Assembly: GCF_027925025.1 (NCBI RefSeq)
Contig: NZ_AP027058.1
Span: 1,116,001 to 1,180,000, forward strand
Direction: 5' to 3'
Source: Limnohabitans sp. MORI2
Lineage (GTDB): Bacteria > Pseudomonadota > Gammaproteobacteria > Burkholderiales > Burkholderiaceae_C
DNA length: 64,000 nucleotides
Part shown: positions 46,478 through 56,310 of the stretch, one piece after another
Layout of the letters: the number at the start of each line of letters is the position of its first letter
How positions within the stretch are numbered: position 1 is the stretch's first letter
Position numbers and translations under genes: made by a program
The notes under the pieces: model-generated
Database searches by the model: none
What the model was told of the DNA's origin: nothing
What the model saw: only the letters and a program-made list of their open reading frames with translations

Positions 46478-49309
46478 ATGACCAGTACGACCGTAGCCGA
46501 GTTTGCCAGCGAACTCAAAAAACCCACCGACACCCTGCTTGACCAGCTCAAGGCAGCGGGCGTCGCCAAATCTTCGGCCAGCGATGTGCTGACCGAAGGT
46601 GACAAACAGAAGCTCTTGAGCCATTTGCAAGCCAGCCATGGCACAGCATCGCCTGAGCGCAAAAAAATCACCTTGGTCAAGAAATCGACCACCGAGATCA
46701 AACAAGCCGACGCCACAGGCAAAGCGCGCACCATTCAAGTGGAAGTGCGTAAAAAACGCACCTTCGTGAAACGTGACGAAGATGCGGCCGCAGAGGCACC
46801 CGTAGCGCCGGCTCAAGCGGTCGTGCAAGAGCCGGCTGCACCGCTGATTGACCATGCCGAATTGGCACGTCGTGAAGAAGAAGCCCGTCGCCAGGCCGAG
46901 TTGATTCGTCGTCAAGAGGAAGAGTTGGCTGAAAAGCGCCGCCAGCGCGAAGAACAAGAAGCAAAAGAGCGCGCCAAGCAAGATGCGGCGAAAGCACAAG
47001 CACAGGCTCAAGTTGCGGAGGCTGCTGCGCCTGCGGTTGAATCCGCTGCTGAAACCTCTGATGCGGATGCCAAGGCGCAAGCTGCTGAGACGGCACGTGC
47101 CGAAGCTGCGGCTGCTTCTAAGGCTCGCGCAGAGGAAGATTCTGCGCGTGCTGCCGACTTGGACGCGCGTCGCCGCAAAGCCTTGGCCGAAGCTGAGGCG
47201 ATTCGTCAGATGATGAGCTCACCTGCCAAAACATTGGTGGCTAAGAAGCCTGAGCCAGCACCTGATGCCAAAGCGATCAAAGGCACCTTGCACAAGCCTG
47301 CAGGCGCTGCTGGTGCACGCGCTGGTGCGGCTGCACCAAGCACTTCCGGTGCAGCAGGTGCAGGTAACAAAGAAGTCAAGAGTGCCAAGCTTTCCTCTAG
47401 CTGGGCCGATGATCAAGCGAAAAAGAAAACCATCAAAACCCGTGGTGATGCCACAGGTGGTGTGGGACGTAACAACTGGCGTGGTGGCCCCAAAGGCCGC
47501 CGTGACCGCGATCGTGATGACGACCGCGCACCACAAGCACCTGTCGAGGCGCGCGTGCTCGAAGTGCACGTGCCCGAGACCATCACCGTGGGCGAGTTGG
47601 CCCACAAGATGGCCATCAAGGCCTCTGAAGTCATCAAGCAGTTGATGAAGCTCGGCCAAATGGCCACCATCAACCAGCCGTTAGACCAAGACACCGCCAT
47701 GATTGTGGTGGAAGAAATGGGCCATAAAGCGGTGGTCGCTGCGTTGGATGACCCAGAAGCGTTCACCGAAGAAGAAGCATCTGCTCACCACGCCGAAGCT
47801 GTGACACGCGCACCTGTGGTGACGGTCATGGGTCACGTGGACCACGGTAAAACGTCGTTGCTCGACTACATCCGTCGCGCCAAAGTCGCCTCTGGCGAAG
47901 CTGGTGGCATTACCCAACACATTGGCGCTTACCACGTGGAAACACCACGCGGCATGATTTCTTTCTTGGACACGCCCGGTCACGAGGCCTTCACGGCCAT
48001 GCGTGCACGTGGTGCCAAAGCCACCGACATCGTCATCTTGGTGGTGGCGGCGGACGACGGCGTGATGCCGCAAACCAAAGAAGCCATCAAACACGCGAAA
48101 GCGGCGGGTGTGCCGATCGTGGTGGCCGTCAACAAGATTGATAAGCCCGGTGCCAATCCTGAACGCGTCAAAGGCGAACTGGTGGCCGAAGAAGTGGTAC
48201 CCGAAGAATTCGGTGGCGATTCGCCTTTCTGTGAAGTGTCGGCCAAGGTCGGTACTGGCATTGATGAGTTGCTGGAGCAAGTGCTCTTGCAGGCTGAAGT
48301 GCTCGAGCTCAAAGCGCCCGTCGATGCCATGGCCAAAGGCTTGGTGATCGAAGCCCGTTTGGACAAAGGTCGCGGCCCAGTAGCCACGGTCTTGGTTCAG
48401 TCCGGTACGCTCAACGTGGGTGATGTGGTGTTGGCCGGCCAAACCTATGGTCGCGTGCGAGCCATGTTGGACGAAAACGGCAAGCCCATCAAGTCGGCCG
48501 GTCCATCCATTCCTGTGGAAATCCAAGGTCTTACCGAAGTGCCACAAGCGGGCGATGAATTCATGGTCATGTCTGACGAACGACGCGCCCGTGAAATCGC
48601 CACCTACCGTGCAGGCAAGGTGCGCAACACCAAGCTGGCCAAGCAACAAGCCGCCAAGCTGGAGAACATGTTCTCCGAAATGGCTGCAGGCGAAGTCAAA
48701 ACTCTGCCCATCATCGTCAAAGCCGACGTGCAAGGTTCACAAGAAGCCTTGGCTGCATCGTTGCTCAAGTTGTCGACCGACGAAGTCAAGGTGCAACTCG
48801 TGTACGCCGCGGTCGGTGGCATCAGCGAGAGCGATGTGAACTTGGCGATTGCTTCGAAGGCCGTCATCATTGGCTTTAACACCCGAGCTGACGCTGGTGC
48901 GCGCAAGCTGGCTGAGACCAGCGAAGTTGACATCCGTTACTACAACATCATTTATGACGCTGTGGACGACCTCAAAGCGGCGATGTCCGGCATGCTCACG
49001 CCTGACAAGAAGGAAGAAATCATCGGTAACGCCGAGATCCGCCAAGTGCTGCGCGTCAGCAAGATTGGTGCGATCGCGGGCTGTATGGTCACCAACGGTG
49101 TGGTGCGTCGCAACGCGAAGTTGCGCTTGTTGCGCAACAACGTGGTGGTCTTCACTGGCGAGCTCGACAGCTTGAAGCGTTTCAAAGACGATGCCAAAGA
49201 AGTGAAAGAAAACTTCGAGTGCGGTTTGACCATCAAGAACTACAACGACATCGTCGAAGGCGACGTGTTGGAATTCTTCGAGATCAAAGAGGTGGCACGT
49301 ACGCTGTAA
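46478..49309 (+). CDS. infB: Translation initiation factor IF-2
   Basis: 943 residues. Brings fMet-tRNA to the 30S subunit. N-terminal IF2_N domain ([26 protein letters not shown]), a long Ala/Glu/Lys/Arg-rich linker of about 250 residues, then a second IF2_N, the G domain with [17 protein letters not shown] and NKIDKPG, and the C-terminal beta-barrel domains. The linker is low-complexity, as usual. Confidence 0.98.
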   Translation: MTSTTVAEFASELKKPTDTLLDQLKAAGVAKSSASDVLTEGDKQKLLSHLQASHGTASPERKKITLVKKSTTEIKQADATGKARTIQVEVRKKRTFVKRDEDAAAEAPVAPAQAVVQEPAAPLIDHAELARREEEARRQAELIRRQEEELAEKRRQREEQEAKERAKQDAAKAQAQAQVAEAAAPAVESAAETSDADAKAQAAETARAEAAAASKARAEEDSARAADLDARRRKALAEAEAIRQMMSSPAKTLVAKKPEPAPDAKAIKGTLHKPAGAAGARAGAAAPSTSGAAGAGNKEVKSAKLSSSWADDQAKKKTIKTRGDATGGVGRNNWRGGPKGRRDRDRDDDRAPQAPVEARVLEVHVPETITVGELAHKMAIKASEVIKQLMKLGQMATINQPLDQDTAMIVVEEMGHKAVVAALDDPEAFTEEEASAHHAEAVTRAPVVTVMGHVDHGKTSLLDYIRRAKVASGEAGGITQHIGAYHVETPRGMISFLDTPGHEAFTAMRARGAKATDIVILVVAADDGVMPQTKEAIKHAKAAGVPIVVAVNKIDKPGANPERVKGELVAEEVVPEEFGGDSPFCEVSAKVGTGIDELLEQVLLQAEVLELKAPVDAMAKGLVIEARLDKGRGPVATVLVQSGTLNVGDVVLAGQTYGRVRAMLDENGKPIKSAGPSIPVEIQGLTEVPQAGDEFMVMSDERRAREIATYRAGKVRNTKLAKQQAAKLENMFSEMAAGEVKTLPIIVKADVQGSQEALAASLLKLSTDEVKVQLVYAAVGGISESDVNLAIASKAVIIGFNTRADAGARKLAETSEVDIRYYNIIYDAVDDLKAAMSGMLTPDKKEEIIGNAEIRQVLRVSKIGAIAGCMVTNGVVRRNAKLRLLRNNVVVFTGELDSLKRFKDDAKEVKENFECGLTIKNYNDIVEGDVLEFFEIKEVARTL

Positions 49310-49328
49310 AGCGTTTGTGCGATGAGGC

Positions 49329-49700
49329 ATGGCACGTAAACCGAGCAGCACCCCTAACCGCAGCTACCAAGTGGCCGACCAGATCCAGCGCGACCTGGCC
49401 GAGTTGATCTCGCGTGAGTTGAAAGACCCACGCGTGGGTATGGTCACGCTGCAAGGCGTGGAAGTGACGCCCGATTACGCCCATGCCAAAGTGCATTTCA
49501 GCGTGTTAAACGGCGACCCCGTGAAGACCGGGGAGGGCTTGAACCAAGCTGCAGGTTTCTTGCGTAATGGCTTGTTCAAACGCTTGCACATCCACACCGT
49601 GCCTACGTTGCACTTTGTGTATGACCGCACGCCTGAACGCGCATCAGACATGAACGCCTTGATTGCCAAGGCCGTCGCTTCCAAAGCGAAGGACGACTGA
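49329..49700 (+). CDS. rbfA: Ribosome-binding factor A
   Basis: 123 residues. 30S assembly factor with a KH-like fold; typical stretches are [31 protein letters not shown] and [15 protein letters not shown]. It begins 19 bp after infB, and truB starts 1 bp after its stop. Confidence 0.97.
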   Translation: MARKPSSTPNRSYQVADQIQRDLAELISRELKDPRVGMVTLQGVEVTPDYAHAKVHFSVLNGDPVKTGEGLNQAAGFLRNGLFKRLHIHTVPTLHFVYDRTPERASDMNALIAKAVASKAKDD

Positions 49701-49701
49701 C

Positions 49702-50727
49702 ATGAGCGCCGTGGGGCAGTCACAAGGAAGCGCGAAGCCTTCCAACACACGTATGCCGCGCGTTCGCGTGCAACGACGCCCTGTGCATGGCGTGTTGTTA
49801 TTGGACAAGCCGATGGGTTTGTCCAGCAACGATGCGCTGCAAAAAGCTAAATGGTTGTTACGTGCTGAAAAAGCTGGCCACACCGGTACGCTTGATCCGT
49901 TGGCTACTGGCGTGTTGCCTCTGTGTTTTGGCGCTGCCACCAAATTCAGTCAGCTCCATTTGGATGCTGACAAAACCTACGAAACCACTGTGCGCTTGGG
50001 TGTCAAAACCAGCACGGCGGATGCCGAAGGTGAAGTGACTTCAGCGCGTCCTGTCACTTGCACCGTGGGTCAAGTGGTGGAGGTGCTAGACCGTTTCATG
50101 GGGCCGATCACGCAAGTGCCGCCCATGTACAGTGCCTTGAAAAAGGACGGTAAAGCTTTGTACGAATATGCGCGCGCGGGTGAAACCGTTGAGCGCGAAC
50201 CACGTCATGTGGTGATTCACGATTTAGAGCTGCTAGACATGCAGCTCAATGGCGATGCGCCGTTTTTGCGTTTGCGCGTGGTGTGCAGCAAAGGCACGTA
50301 CATCCGTACTTTGGGCGAAGACATTGCCGAGGCTTTGGGGTGTGGTGGTCATTTGAGCGCCTTGCGCCGTGTGGCGACAGGCCCGTTTGTGGCGGCGGAT
50401 TGCGTGACGTTGGAAGACCTCACGGCGATGGCAGAGCCCGCGCGCGAAGCGCGCTTGATGCCTGTCGAGTGTTTGTTGTCAGACCACACCGCTGTCACAT
50501 TGGATGCGGAAAATGCAGGTCGCTTTTTGAGCGGTGTGCGTCGTCGTGGCGCTTGGACTGACCAAGACCGCGTGTGTGTGTTTGGAGAAAAACCACGTGC
50601 TTTGCTGGGCAGCGCCCACGTCAAAGCGGGGGAGTTGATTCCGGGGCGATTGTTGAGTCCCCTTGAAATTCAACAAATTTTGGAAAGATCGTCTGCCAAC
50701 CAGCCCTCGCTGGCCGAGCAGGCATAA
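49702..50727 (+). CDS. truB: tRNA pseudouridine(55) synthase
   Basis: 341 residues. Makes pseudouridine 55 in the T-loop of tRNAs. The catalytic Asp is in GHTGTLDPLATGVLP; also HGVLLLDKPMGLSSNDAL, YSALKKDGKALYEYARAGE and VCSKGTYIRTLGEDIAEALG. I use ATG 49702, directly after rbfA, rather than a start inside it. The first 25 residues (Ser/Arg-rich) precede the conserved core. Confidence 0.97.
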   Translation: MSAVGQSQGSAKPSNTRMPRVRVQRRPVHGVLLLDKPMGLSSNDALQKAKWLLRAEKAGHTGTLDPLATGVLPLCFGAATKFSQLHLDADKTYETTVRLGVKTSTADAEGEVTSARPVTCTVGQVVEVLDRFMGPITQVPPMYSALKKDGKALYEYARAGETVEREPRHVVIHDLELLDMQLNGDAPFLRLRVVCSKGTYIRTLGEDIAEALGCGGHLSALRRVATGPFVAADCVTLEDLTAMAEPAREARLMPVECLLSDHTAVTLDAENAGRFLSGVRRRGAWTDQDRVCVFGEKPRALLGSAHVKAGELIPGRLLSPLEIQQILERSSANQPSLAEQA

Positions 50728-50742
50728 AGGAAGAGAAAAAGC

Positions 50743-52560
50743 ATGAGTAAGCAAATTCGCAACATCGCCATCATCGCCCACGTTGACCATGGCAAAACCA
50801 CCATGGTTGACCAGTTGCTGCGTCAATCGGGTACCTTTGCTGACCACGAAAAAGTGGTTGACACCGTGATGGACAACAACGCCATCGAGCGCGAGCGCGG
50901 CATCACCATCTTGGCGAAGAACTGCGCCGTGAGCTGGGAAGGCACACACATCAACATCGTTGACACCCCTGGTCACGCGGACTTCGGTGGTGAAGTGGAA
51001 CGTGCGTTGTCGATGGTTGACGGCGTGGTGTTGTTGATCGACGCGCAAGAAGGCCCCATGCCTCAAACCCGCTTCGTGACCAAAAAGGCCTTGGCTTTGG
51101 GCTTGAAGCCCATCGTTGTGGTGAACAAGGTGGACAAGCCTGGCGCGAATTGCGACAAGGTGGTCAACGCCGCTTTCGACTTGTTTGACAAACTCGGCGC
51201 AAACGACGAACAACTCGACTTCCCCGTGGTGTACGCCTCCGGCATCAACGGCTGGACGTCGTTGGAAGAGGGTGCTGCTGGCGAGCAGTGGGGCCCCGAC
51301 ATGTCAGCTTTGTTCAACACCATCTTGAAGCATGTGCCGCCGAACAGCGGTGACCCTGAAGCACCTTTGCAGTTGCAAATCTCTGCGCTTGACTTCTCTA
51401 CCTTCGTTGGCCGTATCGGCGTGGGCCGTGTGAGCCAAGGTAAGGTCAAGCCCGGCATGGACGTGTTGGTCATGGAAGGGCCTGATGGCTCATCTGTGAA
51501 AGGTCGTGTCAACCAAGTGTTGACCTTCCAAGGTTTGGATCGCGTGCAAGTGACTGAAGCTGGCCCTGGCGACATCGTGTTGATCAACGGTATTGCCGAC
51601 ATCGGCATTGGCGTGACAGTGACTGATCCCAATAATCCTGCACCGATGCCCATGCTCAAGGTGGATGAACCCACCCTGACCATGAACTTCTGCGTGAACA
51701 CCTCGCCTTTGGCAGGCCGTGATGGCAAGTTTGTGACCAGCCGCCAAATCTGGGACCGCCTGCAGAAAGAGCTGCAGCACAACGTGGCCCTGCGCGTGAA
51801 GGAAACCGACGAAGACGGCATTTTTGAAGTCGCTGGTCGCGGCGAATTGCACTTGACCATTCTGTTGGAAAACATGCGCCGTGAAGGCTACGAGTTGGCG
51901 GTGTCTAAGCCACGCGTGTTGTTCAAAGATGTGAATGGCGAGCGACATGAGCCCATCGAGTTGGTGACAGCCGACATCGAAGAAGAGCACCAAGGCGGCG
52001 TCATGCAAGCCTTGGGTGAGCGTAAAGGTGAATTGGTCAATATGGAACCCGATGGCCGTGGCCGTGTGCGTTTGGAATATCGCATTCCTGCCCGTGGCTT
52101 GATTGGTTTCACCAACGAATTCTTGAACTTGACCCGTGGCTCAGGTTTGATCTCCAACATCTTTGACAGCTACGAGCCACACAAAGGCGACATCGCTGGT
52201 CGTAAAAACGGTGTGTTGATCTCCATGGACGACGGTGAAATCTTCACCTACGCCTTGGGCAAGTTGGACGACCGTGGCCGCATGTTTGTGAAGGCCGGCG
52301 ACCCTGTGTACGAAGGCATGATTGTGGGTATCCACAGCCGTGACAACGACTTGGTGGTGAACGCCACACGTACCAAACAGCTCACCAACTTCCGCGTGTC
52401 TGGTAAAGAAGACGCCGTGAAGATCACGCCTCCGATCGACCTCACACTCGAATACGGTGTGGAATTCATCGAGGACGATGAGTTGGTCGAAATCACGCCT
52501 AAGAGCGTGCGTCTGCGCAAGCGCTTCTTGAAAGAGCACGAGCGCAAGCGCAACAAGTGA
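50743..52560 (+). CDS. typA: Translational GTPase TypA/BipA
   Basis: 605 residues. Ribosome-associated GTPase related to EF-G, involved in 50S assembly and stress. G-domain motifs AHVDHGKTTMVDQLL, DTPGHADFGGEVERAL and NKVDKPGAN; then domains II, III and V and the BipA C-terminal domain (GRKNGVLISMDDGEIFTYALGKLDDRG). GGAAG precedes the ATG. Confidence 0.98.
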   Translation: MSKQIRNIAIIAHVDHGKTTMVDQLLRQSGTFADHEKVVDTVMDNNAIERERGITILAKNCAVSWEGTHINIVDTPGHADFGGEVERALSMVDGVVLLIDAQEGPMPQTRFVTKKALALGLKPIVVVNKVDKPGANCDKVVNAAFDLFDKLGANDEQLDFPVVYASGINGWTSLEEGAAGEQWGPDMSALFNTILKHVPPNSGDPEAPLQLQISALDFSTFVGRIGVGRVSQGKVKPGMDVLVMEGPDGSSVKGRVNQVLTFQGLDRVQVTEAGPGDIVLINGIADIGIGVTVTDPNNPAPMPMLKVDEPTLTMNFCVNTSPLAGRDGKFVTSRQIWDRLQKELQHNVALRVKETDEDGIFEVAGRGELHLTILLENMRREGYELAVSKPRVLFKDVNGERHEPIELVTADIEEEHQGGVMQALGERKGELVNMEPDGRGRVRLEYRIPARGLIGFTNEFLNLTRGSGLISNIFDSYEPHKGDIAGRKNGVLISMDDGEIFTYALGKLDDRGRMFVKAGDPVYEGMIVGIHSRDNDLVVNATRTKQLTNFRVSGKEDAVKITPPIDLTLEYGVEFIEDDELVEITPKSVRLRKRFLKEHERKRNK

Positions 52561-52573
52561 TCCACTTGTTTTG

Positions 52574-52604
52574 AAAAAAGCCGAGGTTCGCCTCGGCTTT
52601 TTTA
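52574..52604 (+). terminator. Rho-independent terminator of the rimP-typA operon
   Basis: AGCCGAGG and CCTCGGCT on a TTCG loop, flanked by A6 and T6. Confidence 0.95.
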
Positions 52605-52702
52605 CGTCTCGACTTTTGATGTGTCGCGCGGGTGCATCTCAGTTGTTTGATGGGATATTGAATTGAAGAAAATACACATCAGTATTTGAAAAAGGAGTCA
52701 CC

Positions 52703-53836
52703 ATGTCCACCTACACCACCGACGTGCACGCCGAGCGCGTGGGCCATTTGGGTTTGATCACCCTCAATCGCCCCAAAGCTTTGAATGCGCTTTCGTTGGC
52801 CATGGTGCGCGAGCTCAACCATGTGTTGCAGCAGTGGCAAGACGATGCGCTGATCAAGGCAGTCGTGGTGCGCGGTAGCAACAAAGAGGGACCCTTCGGT
52901 GCCTTCTGTGCAGGTGGTGACATTCGTTACTTTCACCAAGCCGCGCTGAGCGGTGACGTCACGCTGGAAGACTTCTTTACCGAGGAATACAGCCTCAACC
53001 ACTTAATTCAAAACTACAGCAAGCCCTACATCGCGTTCATGGATGGCATCGTCATGGGCGGCGGTATGGGCATCAGCCAAGGTGCAGCGCTGCGCGTGGT
53101 GACTGAGCGCACCAAGATGGCGATGCCCGAGACGCACATTGGCTTGTTCCCAGATGTCGGCGGTGGTTATTTCTTGGGGCGTTGCGCTGGTCCTGCATGT
53201 CCCGCCTACATGGGTGAATATTTGGCACTCACGGGCTATGTGCTGCGCGGCGGTGAATCGTTGCATGTGGGCTTGGCCGATGTGTGTGTCGATTCAATGG
53301 CCTTGCCTGCGCTGTGGGATGCGTTGCAGCAGCATGAGTGGGCCACTGGCGATGCTGTGGTGAAGTGGCTACGCGAACAGGCGGAGGCCTCCACTGCGCA
53401 AGCATTGACTCAAACGCCAGCATGGCAAGCTGCCCGCATTGATCAGGTGTTCGGCTTAGCCACAGTGGCAGACATGGAGCAAGCCCTGCAAGGCGATGAT
53501 GAATGGTCGATGCAAACCTTGAAGGCTTTGCACCATCAATCGCCGTTGATGCTGTGTGTCACGCTAGAGCAAGTCCGCAGAGGTAAGAACATGACGCTTG
53601 CCGATGACTTGCGCATGGAGCGAGATTTGGTGCGTCATTGTTTTCAGACCGACCATTTATCTCGTCGCGGCGTCAGCAGTGAAACGGTGGAAGGCATCCG
53701 CGCTTTGGCGGTTGACAAAGATCACACACCGAAGTGGCAGCCCTCGCGCATTACGGATGTCACGTCAGAGATGGTGTTGCCATTTTTTGAAAGCCCCTGG
53801 CCTGCATCAGCGCATCCATTGCGCCATTTGCGCTGA
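52703..53836 (+). CDS. Enoyl-CoA hydratase/isomerase family protein, likely 3-hydroxyisobutyryl-CoA hydrolase
   Basis: 377 residues, the length of HIBCH-type hydrolases rather than ordinary hydratases (about 260). Crotonase-fold motifs: ITLNRPKALNALSLAMV, GAFCAGGDIRYFHQAA (oxyanion hole), GIVMGGGMGISQGAALRVVTERTKMAMPETHIGLFPDVGGGYFL with the HIBCH-like acidic residues. Such enzymes act in valine breakdown. AAAGGAG lies before the ATG. A CoA-transferase gene converges on it. Confidence 0.88.
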   Translation: MSTYTTDVHAERVGHLGLITLNRPKALNALSLAMVRELNHVLQQWQDDALIKAVVVRGSNKEGPFGAFCAGGDIRYFHQAALSGDVTLEDFFTEEYSLNHLIQNYSKPYIAFMDGIVMGGGMGISQGAALRVVTERTKMAMPETHIGLFPDVGGGYFLGRCAGPACPAYMGEYLALTGYVLRGGESLHVGLADVCVDSMALPALWDALQQHEWATGDAVVKWLREQAEASTAQALTQTPAWQAARIDQVFGLATVADMEQALQGDDEWSMQTLKALHHQSPLMLCVTLEQVRRGKNMTLADDLRMERDLVRHCFQTDHLSRRGVSSETVEGIRALAVDKDHTPKWQPSRITDVTSEMVLPFFESPWPASAHPLRHLR

Positions 53837-53849
53837 AGCACATAGAAAT

Positions 53850-53878
53850 ACGCCCCTATGCAAGGGGCGTTTTCTTTT
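53850..53878 (+). terminator. Terminator of the HIBCH-like gene
   Basis: ACGCCCCT and AGGGGCGT form an 8-bp stem followed by TTTCTTTT. Confidence 0.85.
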
Positions 53879-53893
53879 GGGTCACAAGCGTAT

Positions 53894-54793
53894 TCAGCGC
53901 GGAAGCGTGTGCAAGGGAATGTCTTTGCTGCTGGCCAGCTTGTCGAGTTGTGCGCGAGTTTGCGAGGTCAAGAACTTGGCAATCGCTTCATGCGTGCTGC
54001 GTTTGTGCATTTGCATGGCCGCTTGTTGGGGCAAGCCTGCGGCTTCACACAGACGTGCTGCAAAGTGCGGTTCTAAGGCGGCCACTGCCACGCGTCCATT
54101 TTTGCAGGGGTAAATCTTGTAGCCCGCATGTGCGCCACCTACATCGCCGCTGGGCAGCGTCAGGCCCCAAGTGCGGGGGAGCGCTAAGTAGGCGGATGCC
54201 TCGCACAACGCAACTTCGTGGAACACGCCTTTACCTTGTGTACGGCCTGGGCGTTGACGCAAGAGCAAGGCTTGCAGCACCGCTTCTGTGGCAAACAAAG
54301 AGCCACCCATATCGGCATACAAGCTCGCGGGCATTTCCAGCCCATTCACCAAGCCGCTGTCTGCTTGGTAGGTCAAGTCGTGTCCTGCTTCTTCTGCACG
54401 TTCACCAGGTGCACCCACGATGCTCACCACGCAGAGCGCAGGGTAGCGCTTGTGCAGTTCTTTCCAGGCTAAGCCCAGCTTGGTCAACGCCGATGGGCGA
54501 AACGAAGTGATGAGCACATCGGTCTGTGCCAGCTGTTTGTGCAGAGCGGCTTGGCCACGTTCAGACTTCAAATCGGCTTGCAAAACCTTTAAGCCTTGGT
54601 GCATCACCTCATACGCAGCGGGTTTGTAAATACCCATGGGGTCCGCCGTGGACATGCCTTTGGGCGCCAGCGGTTCAAGCTTGGTGCACTTAGCGCCCAT
54701 GGCCTGCAGCCGCATCACTGCGGCTGGGCCGGGTAGATTCAAAGCGAGGGTGAGAACACGAATACCTTTGAGTGGTTTTGTGACTGCGGCCAT
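53894..54793 (-). CDS. CaiB/BaiF family (class III) CoA-transferase
   Basis: About 299 residues from ATG 54793 (or 304 from ATG 54808). Starts PLKGIRVLTLALNLPGPAAVMRLQAMGAKCTKLEPLAP, typical of the family, with the catalytic Asp in GHDLTYQADSGLV and LYADMGGSLFATEAVLQALLLRQRPGRTQGKG. It is shorter than most family members (about 400), lacking part of the C-terminal region, and so closer to racemase-like members (AMACR group). Substrate unknown. Confidence 0.85.
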   Translation of the reverse strand: MAAVTKPLKGIRVLTLALNLPGPAAVMRLQAMGAKCTKLEPLAPKGMSTADPMGIYKPAAYEVMHQGLKVLQADLKSERGQAALHKQLAQTDVLITSFRPSALTKLGLAWKELHKRYPALCVVSIVGAPGERAEEAGHDLTYQADSGLVNGLEMPASLYADMGGSLFATEAVLQALLLRQRPGRTQGKGVFHEVALCEASAYLALPRTWGLTLPSGDVGGAHAGYKIYPCKNGRVAVAALEPHFAARLCEAAGLPQQAAMQMHKRSTHEAIAKFLTSQTRAQLDKLASSKDIPLHTLPR

Positions 54794-54839
54794 GAGATTA
54801 CTTGTCATTACTTAATTATCTATGTTTCATACCAAATGA

Positions 54840-54866
54840 AAAAGCCTGCTAATTGAGCAGGCTTTT
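54840..54866 (-). terminator. Terminator of the tricarballylate-type operon
   Basis: AAAAGCCTGCT and AGCAGGCTTTT pair around a 5-nt loop; on the minus strand the stem runs into TTTTTC, just after the porin gene. Confidence 0.85.
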
Positions 54867-54890
54867 AATGCGCTTAAAACTACAAGTCGA

Positions 54891-56276
54891 TTAGAAGAAG
54901 CGATAGGTGTAATCTACATAGATACGATGATCTTCGCGGAATGCTTTACTTCCTCCTTCTGTAATTGCTTTTATCGTACCTGTGACATGTGCTTCGTATT
55001 TCAAATAGTTATAGCGAAAGGTAAGGCCTTTGATCGATGGTGTTGCATAGATGATGTCGTACTCTCGCTCACTTTCACGCCCAGAGCCCAGTGAGGCTTG
55101 GTAGTTGTTTGTAGCGCCAGTGCCAAGTTTGTATTTGACAGCGGTTTTTAAGCCGTTGACATACTTGTTCCAATCGTAAGTGGCACGAACCATACGGGCC
55201 AATTCGCCGTTGTTGGTCATGTCATTGCCTGACGTGGAAGCAGTTGGGAAGAAGTTACTTCCATGATCTTGTATGAGCGAACCTTTGCGTGAAACGTTGC
55301 TTGCTGCAAAGTTGTCTTCTATCCACAAGCCATTGAATTTCGCGATAGCACCTCCAATTGTCCAGCTACCAGTTTTCCACTCCAAGTCTAAAAATTTTCC
55401 TTTGCCGTCATTTTTGCAATTGGTCGTACCAGTTGGGTAATCGAGCTCTTTTTCTGCCGCACATGTAAACAGAGATCCGTCATCAGCAGTTGTTGATATG
55501 CCCGCCGTTAGCTTGAGTGTTTCTTTGTTTGCCAGGGTAAATGTGTAGGACCCCATCAAGCCGTACTTTTGCAAATAGTTTTTTGAATTCAAAGATTCAA
55601 AATCAATTTGAATGGGGCCATTTATGTATTGAGTACCGTAAATCGTTACTGTGTCGATGATGTTTTTTGTCACCCCTTTGTTGTTAGTTGAATCGACAGG
55701 CACTTCAGTGCCGAATTTTTGAAACTTATCGCCGCTCCGTGGCAACCATGAGTCGTAAACAGAACCATAGACTTTAATTTCAGACGTTGGTCTGACACTA
55801 AACGAATAGCCCGAAAACGTATCTGGAACTGCGCGGCTATTTGTGCTTTTCAGAAGCAAACTGTTGTGCAACTGTCTACCGATTTTTGCCTCTACCAAAT
55901 CACCGTGCTTGAGCTTCATGTAGGCTTGCCCCATTTGCGACCAAGAGTTCACAACTTTGGTGCTGTCAGCTGTATCGTTTGGGAGCATTTCGTTTTTCTG
56001 AACGGATGACTCACCAAGCTTGTTCACTTGAAACAAGCTGGCATCGATCCCAATGAAGTCTGAAAAATATGGTGATTTATATTCGAGTTGATTACCCAGA
56101 GCAAGTTGTCGGAAGTCTCCAGTTGTTGTGGTTTTGTCAACGTCGACGTCGAACTGAACTAGACGTGTTTTTAGCTCGAGCGAGTGACCAGTCGTATCAA
56201 TTGCAAATGCTGTTGACGATGTAAAGACCATGCCAATGGCTGTAGCAATGAGAGTTTTGTTTGATCGATTTTTCAT
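54891..56276 (-). CDS. OprD-like outer-membrane porin
   Basis: 461 residues from ATG 56276. A signal peptide (KNRSNKTLIATAIGMVFTSSTAFA) is followed by alternating beta-strand sequence ending in an aromatic pair (YTYRFF), the C-terminal outer-membrane-insertion signal. OprD-type features include TGHSLELKTRL at the mature start and QLHNSLLLKSTNSRAVPDTFSGYSF. Base composition looks clearly more AT-rich than the neighbours. It is last in an operon with tcuAB, so it probably admits tricarboxylates, by analogy with Pseudomonas OpdH; that is inference. Confidence 0.82.
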   Translation of the reverse strand: MKNRSNKTLIATAIGMVFTSSTAFAIDTTGHSLELKTRLVQFDVDVDKTTTTGDFRQLALGNQLEYKSPYFSDFIGIDASLFQVNKLGESSVQKNEMLPNDTADSTKVVNSWSQMGQAYMKLKHGDLVEAKIGRQLHNSLLLKSTNSRAVPDTFSGYSFSVRPTSEIKVYGSVYDSWLPRSGDKFQKFGTEVPVDSTNNKGVTKNIIDTVTIYGTQYINGPIQIDFESLNSKNYLQKYGLMGSYTFTLANKETLKLTAGISTTADDGSLFTCAAEKELDYPTGTTNCKNDGKGKFLDLEWKTGSWTIGGAIAKFNGLWIEDNFAASNVSRKGSLIQDHGSNFFPTASTSGNDMTNNGELARMVRATYDWNKYVNGLKTAVKYKLGTGATNNYQASLGSGRESEREYDIIYATPSIKGLTFRYNYLKYEAHVTGTIKAITEGGSKAFREDHRIYVDYTYRFF

Positions 56277-56310
56277 GGGTGTTTCTGATTGTTTATTGAA
56301 AGATGAGTCG

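Noticed and set aside
47681..48733. Long minus-strand reading frame (350 codons) inside infB
   Set aside because: Antisense shadow of the strongly biased infB coding sequence; His/Phe/Gly-rich product typical of a mirrored frame.
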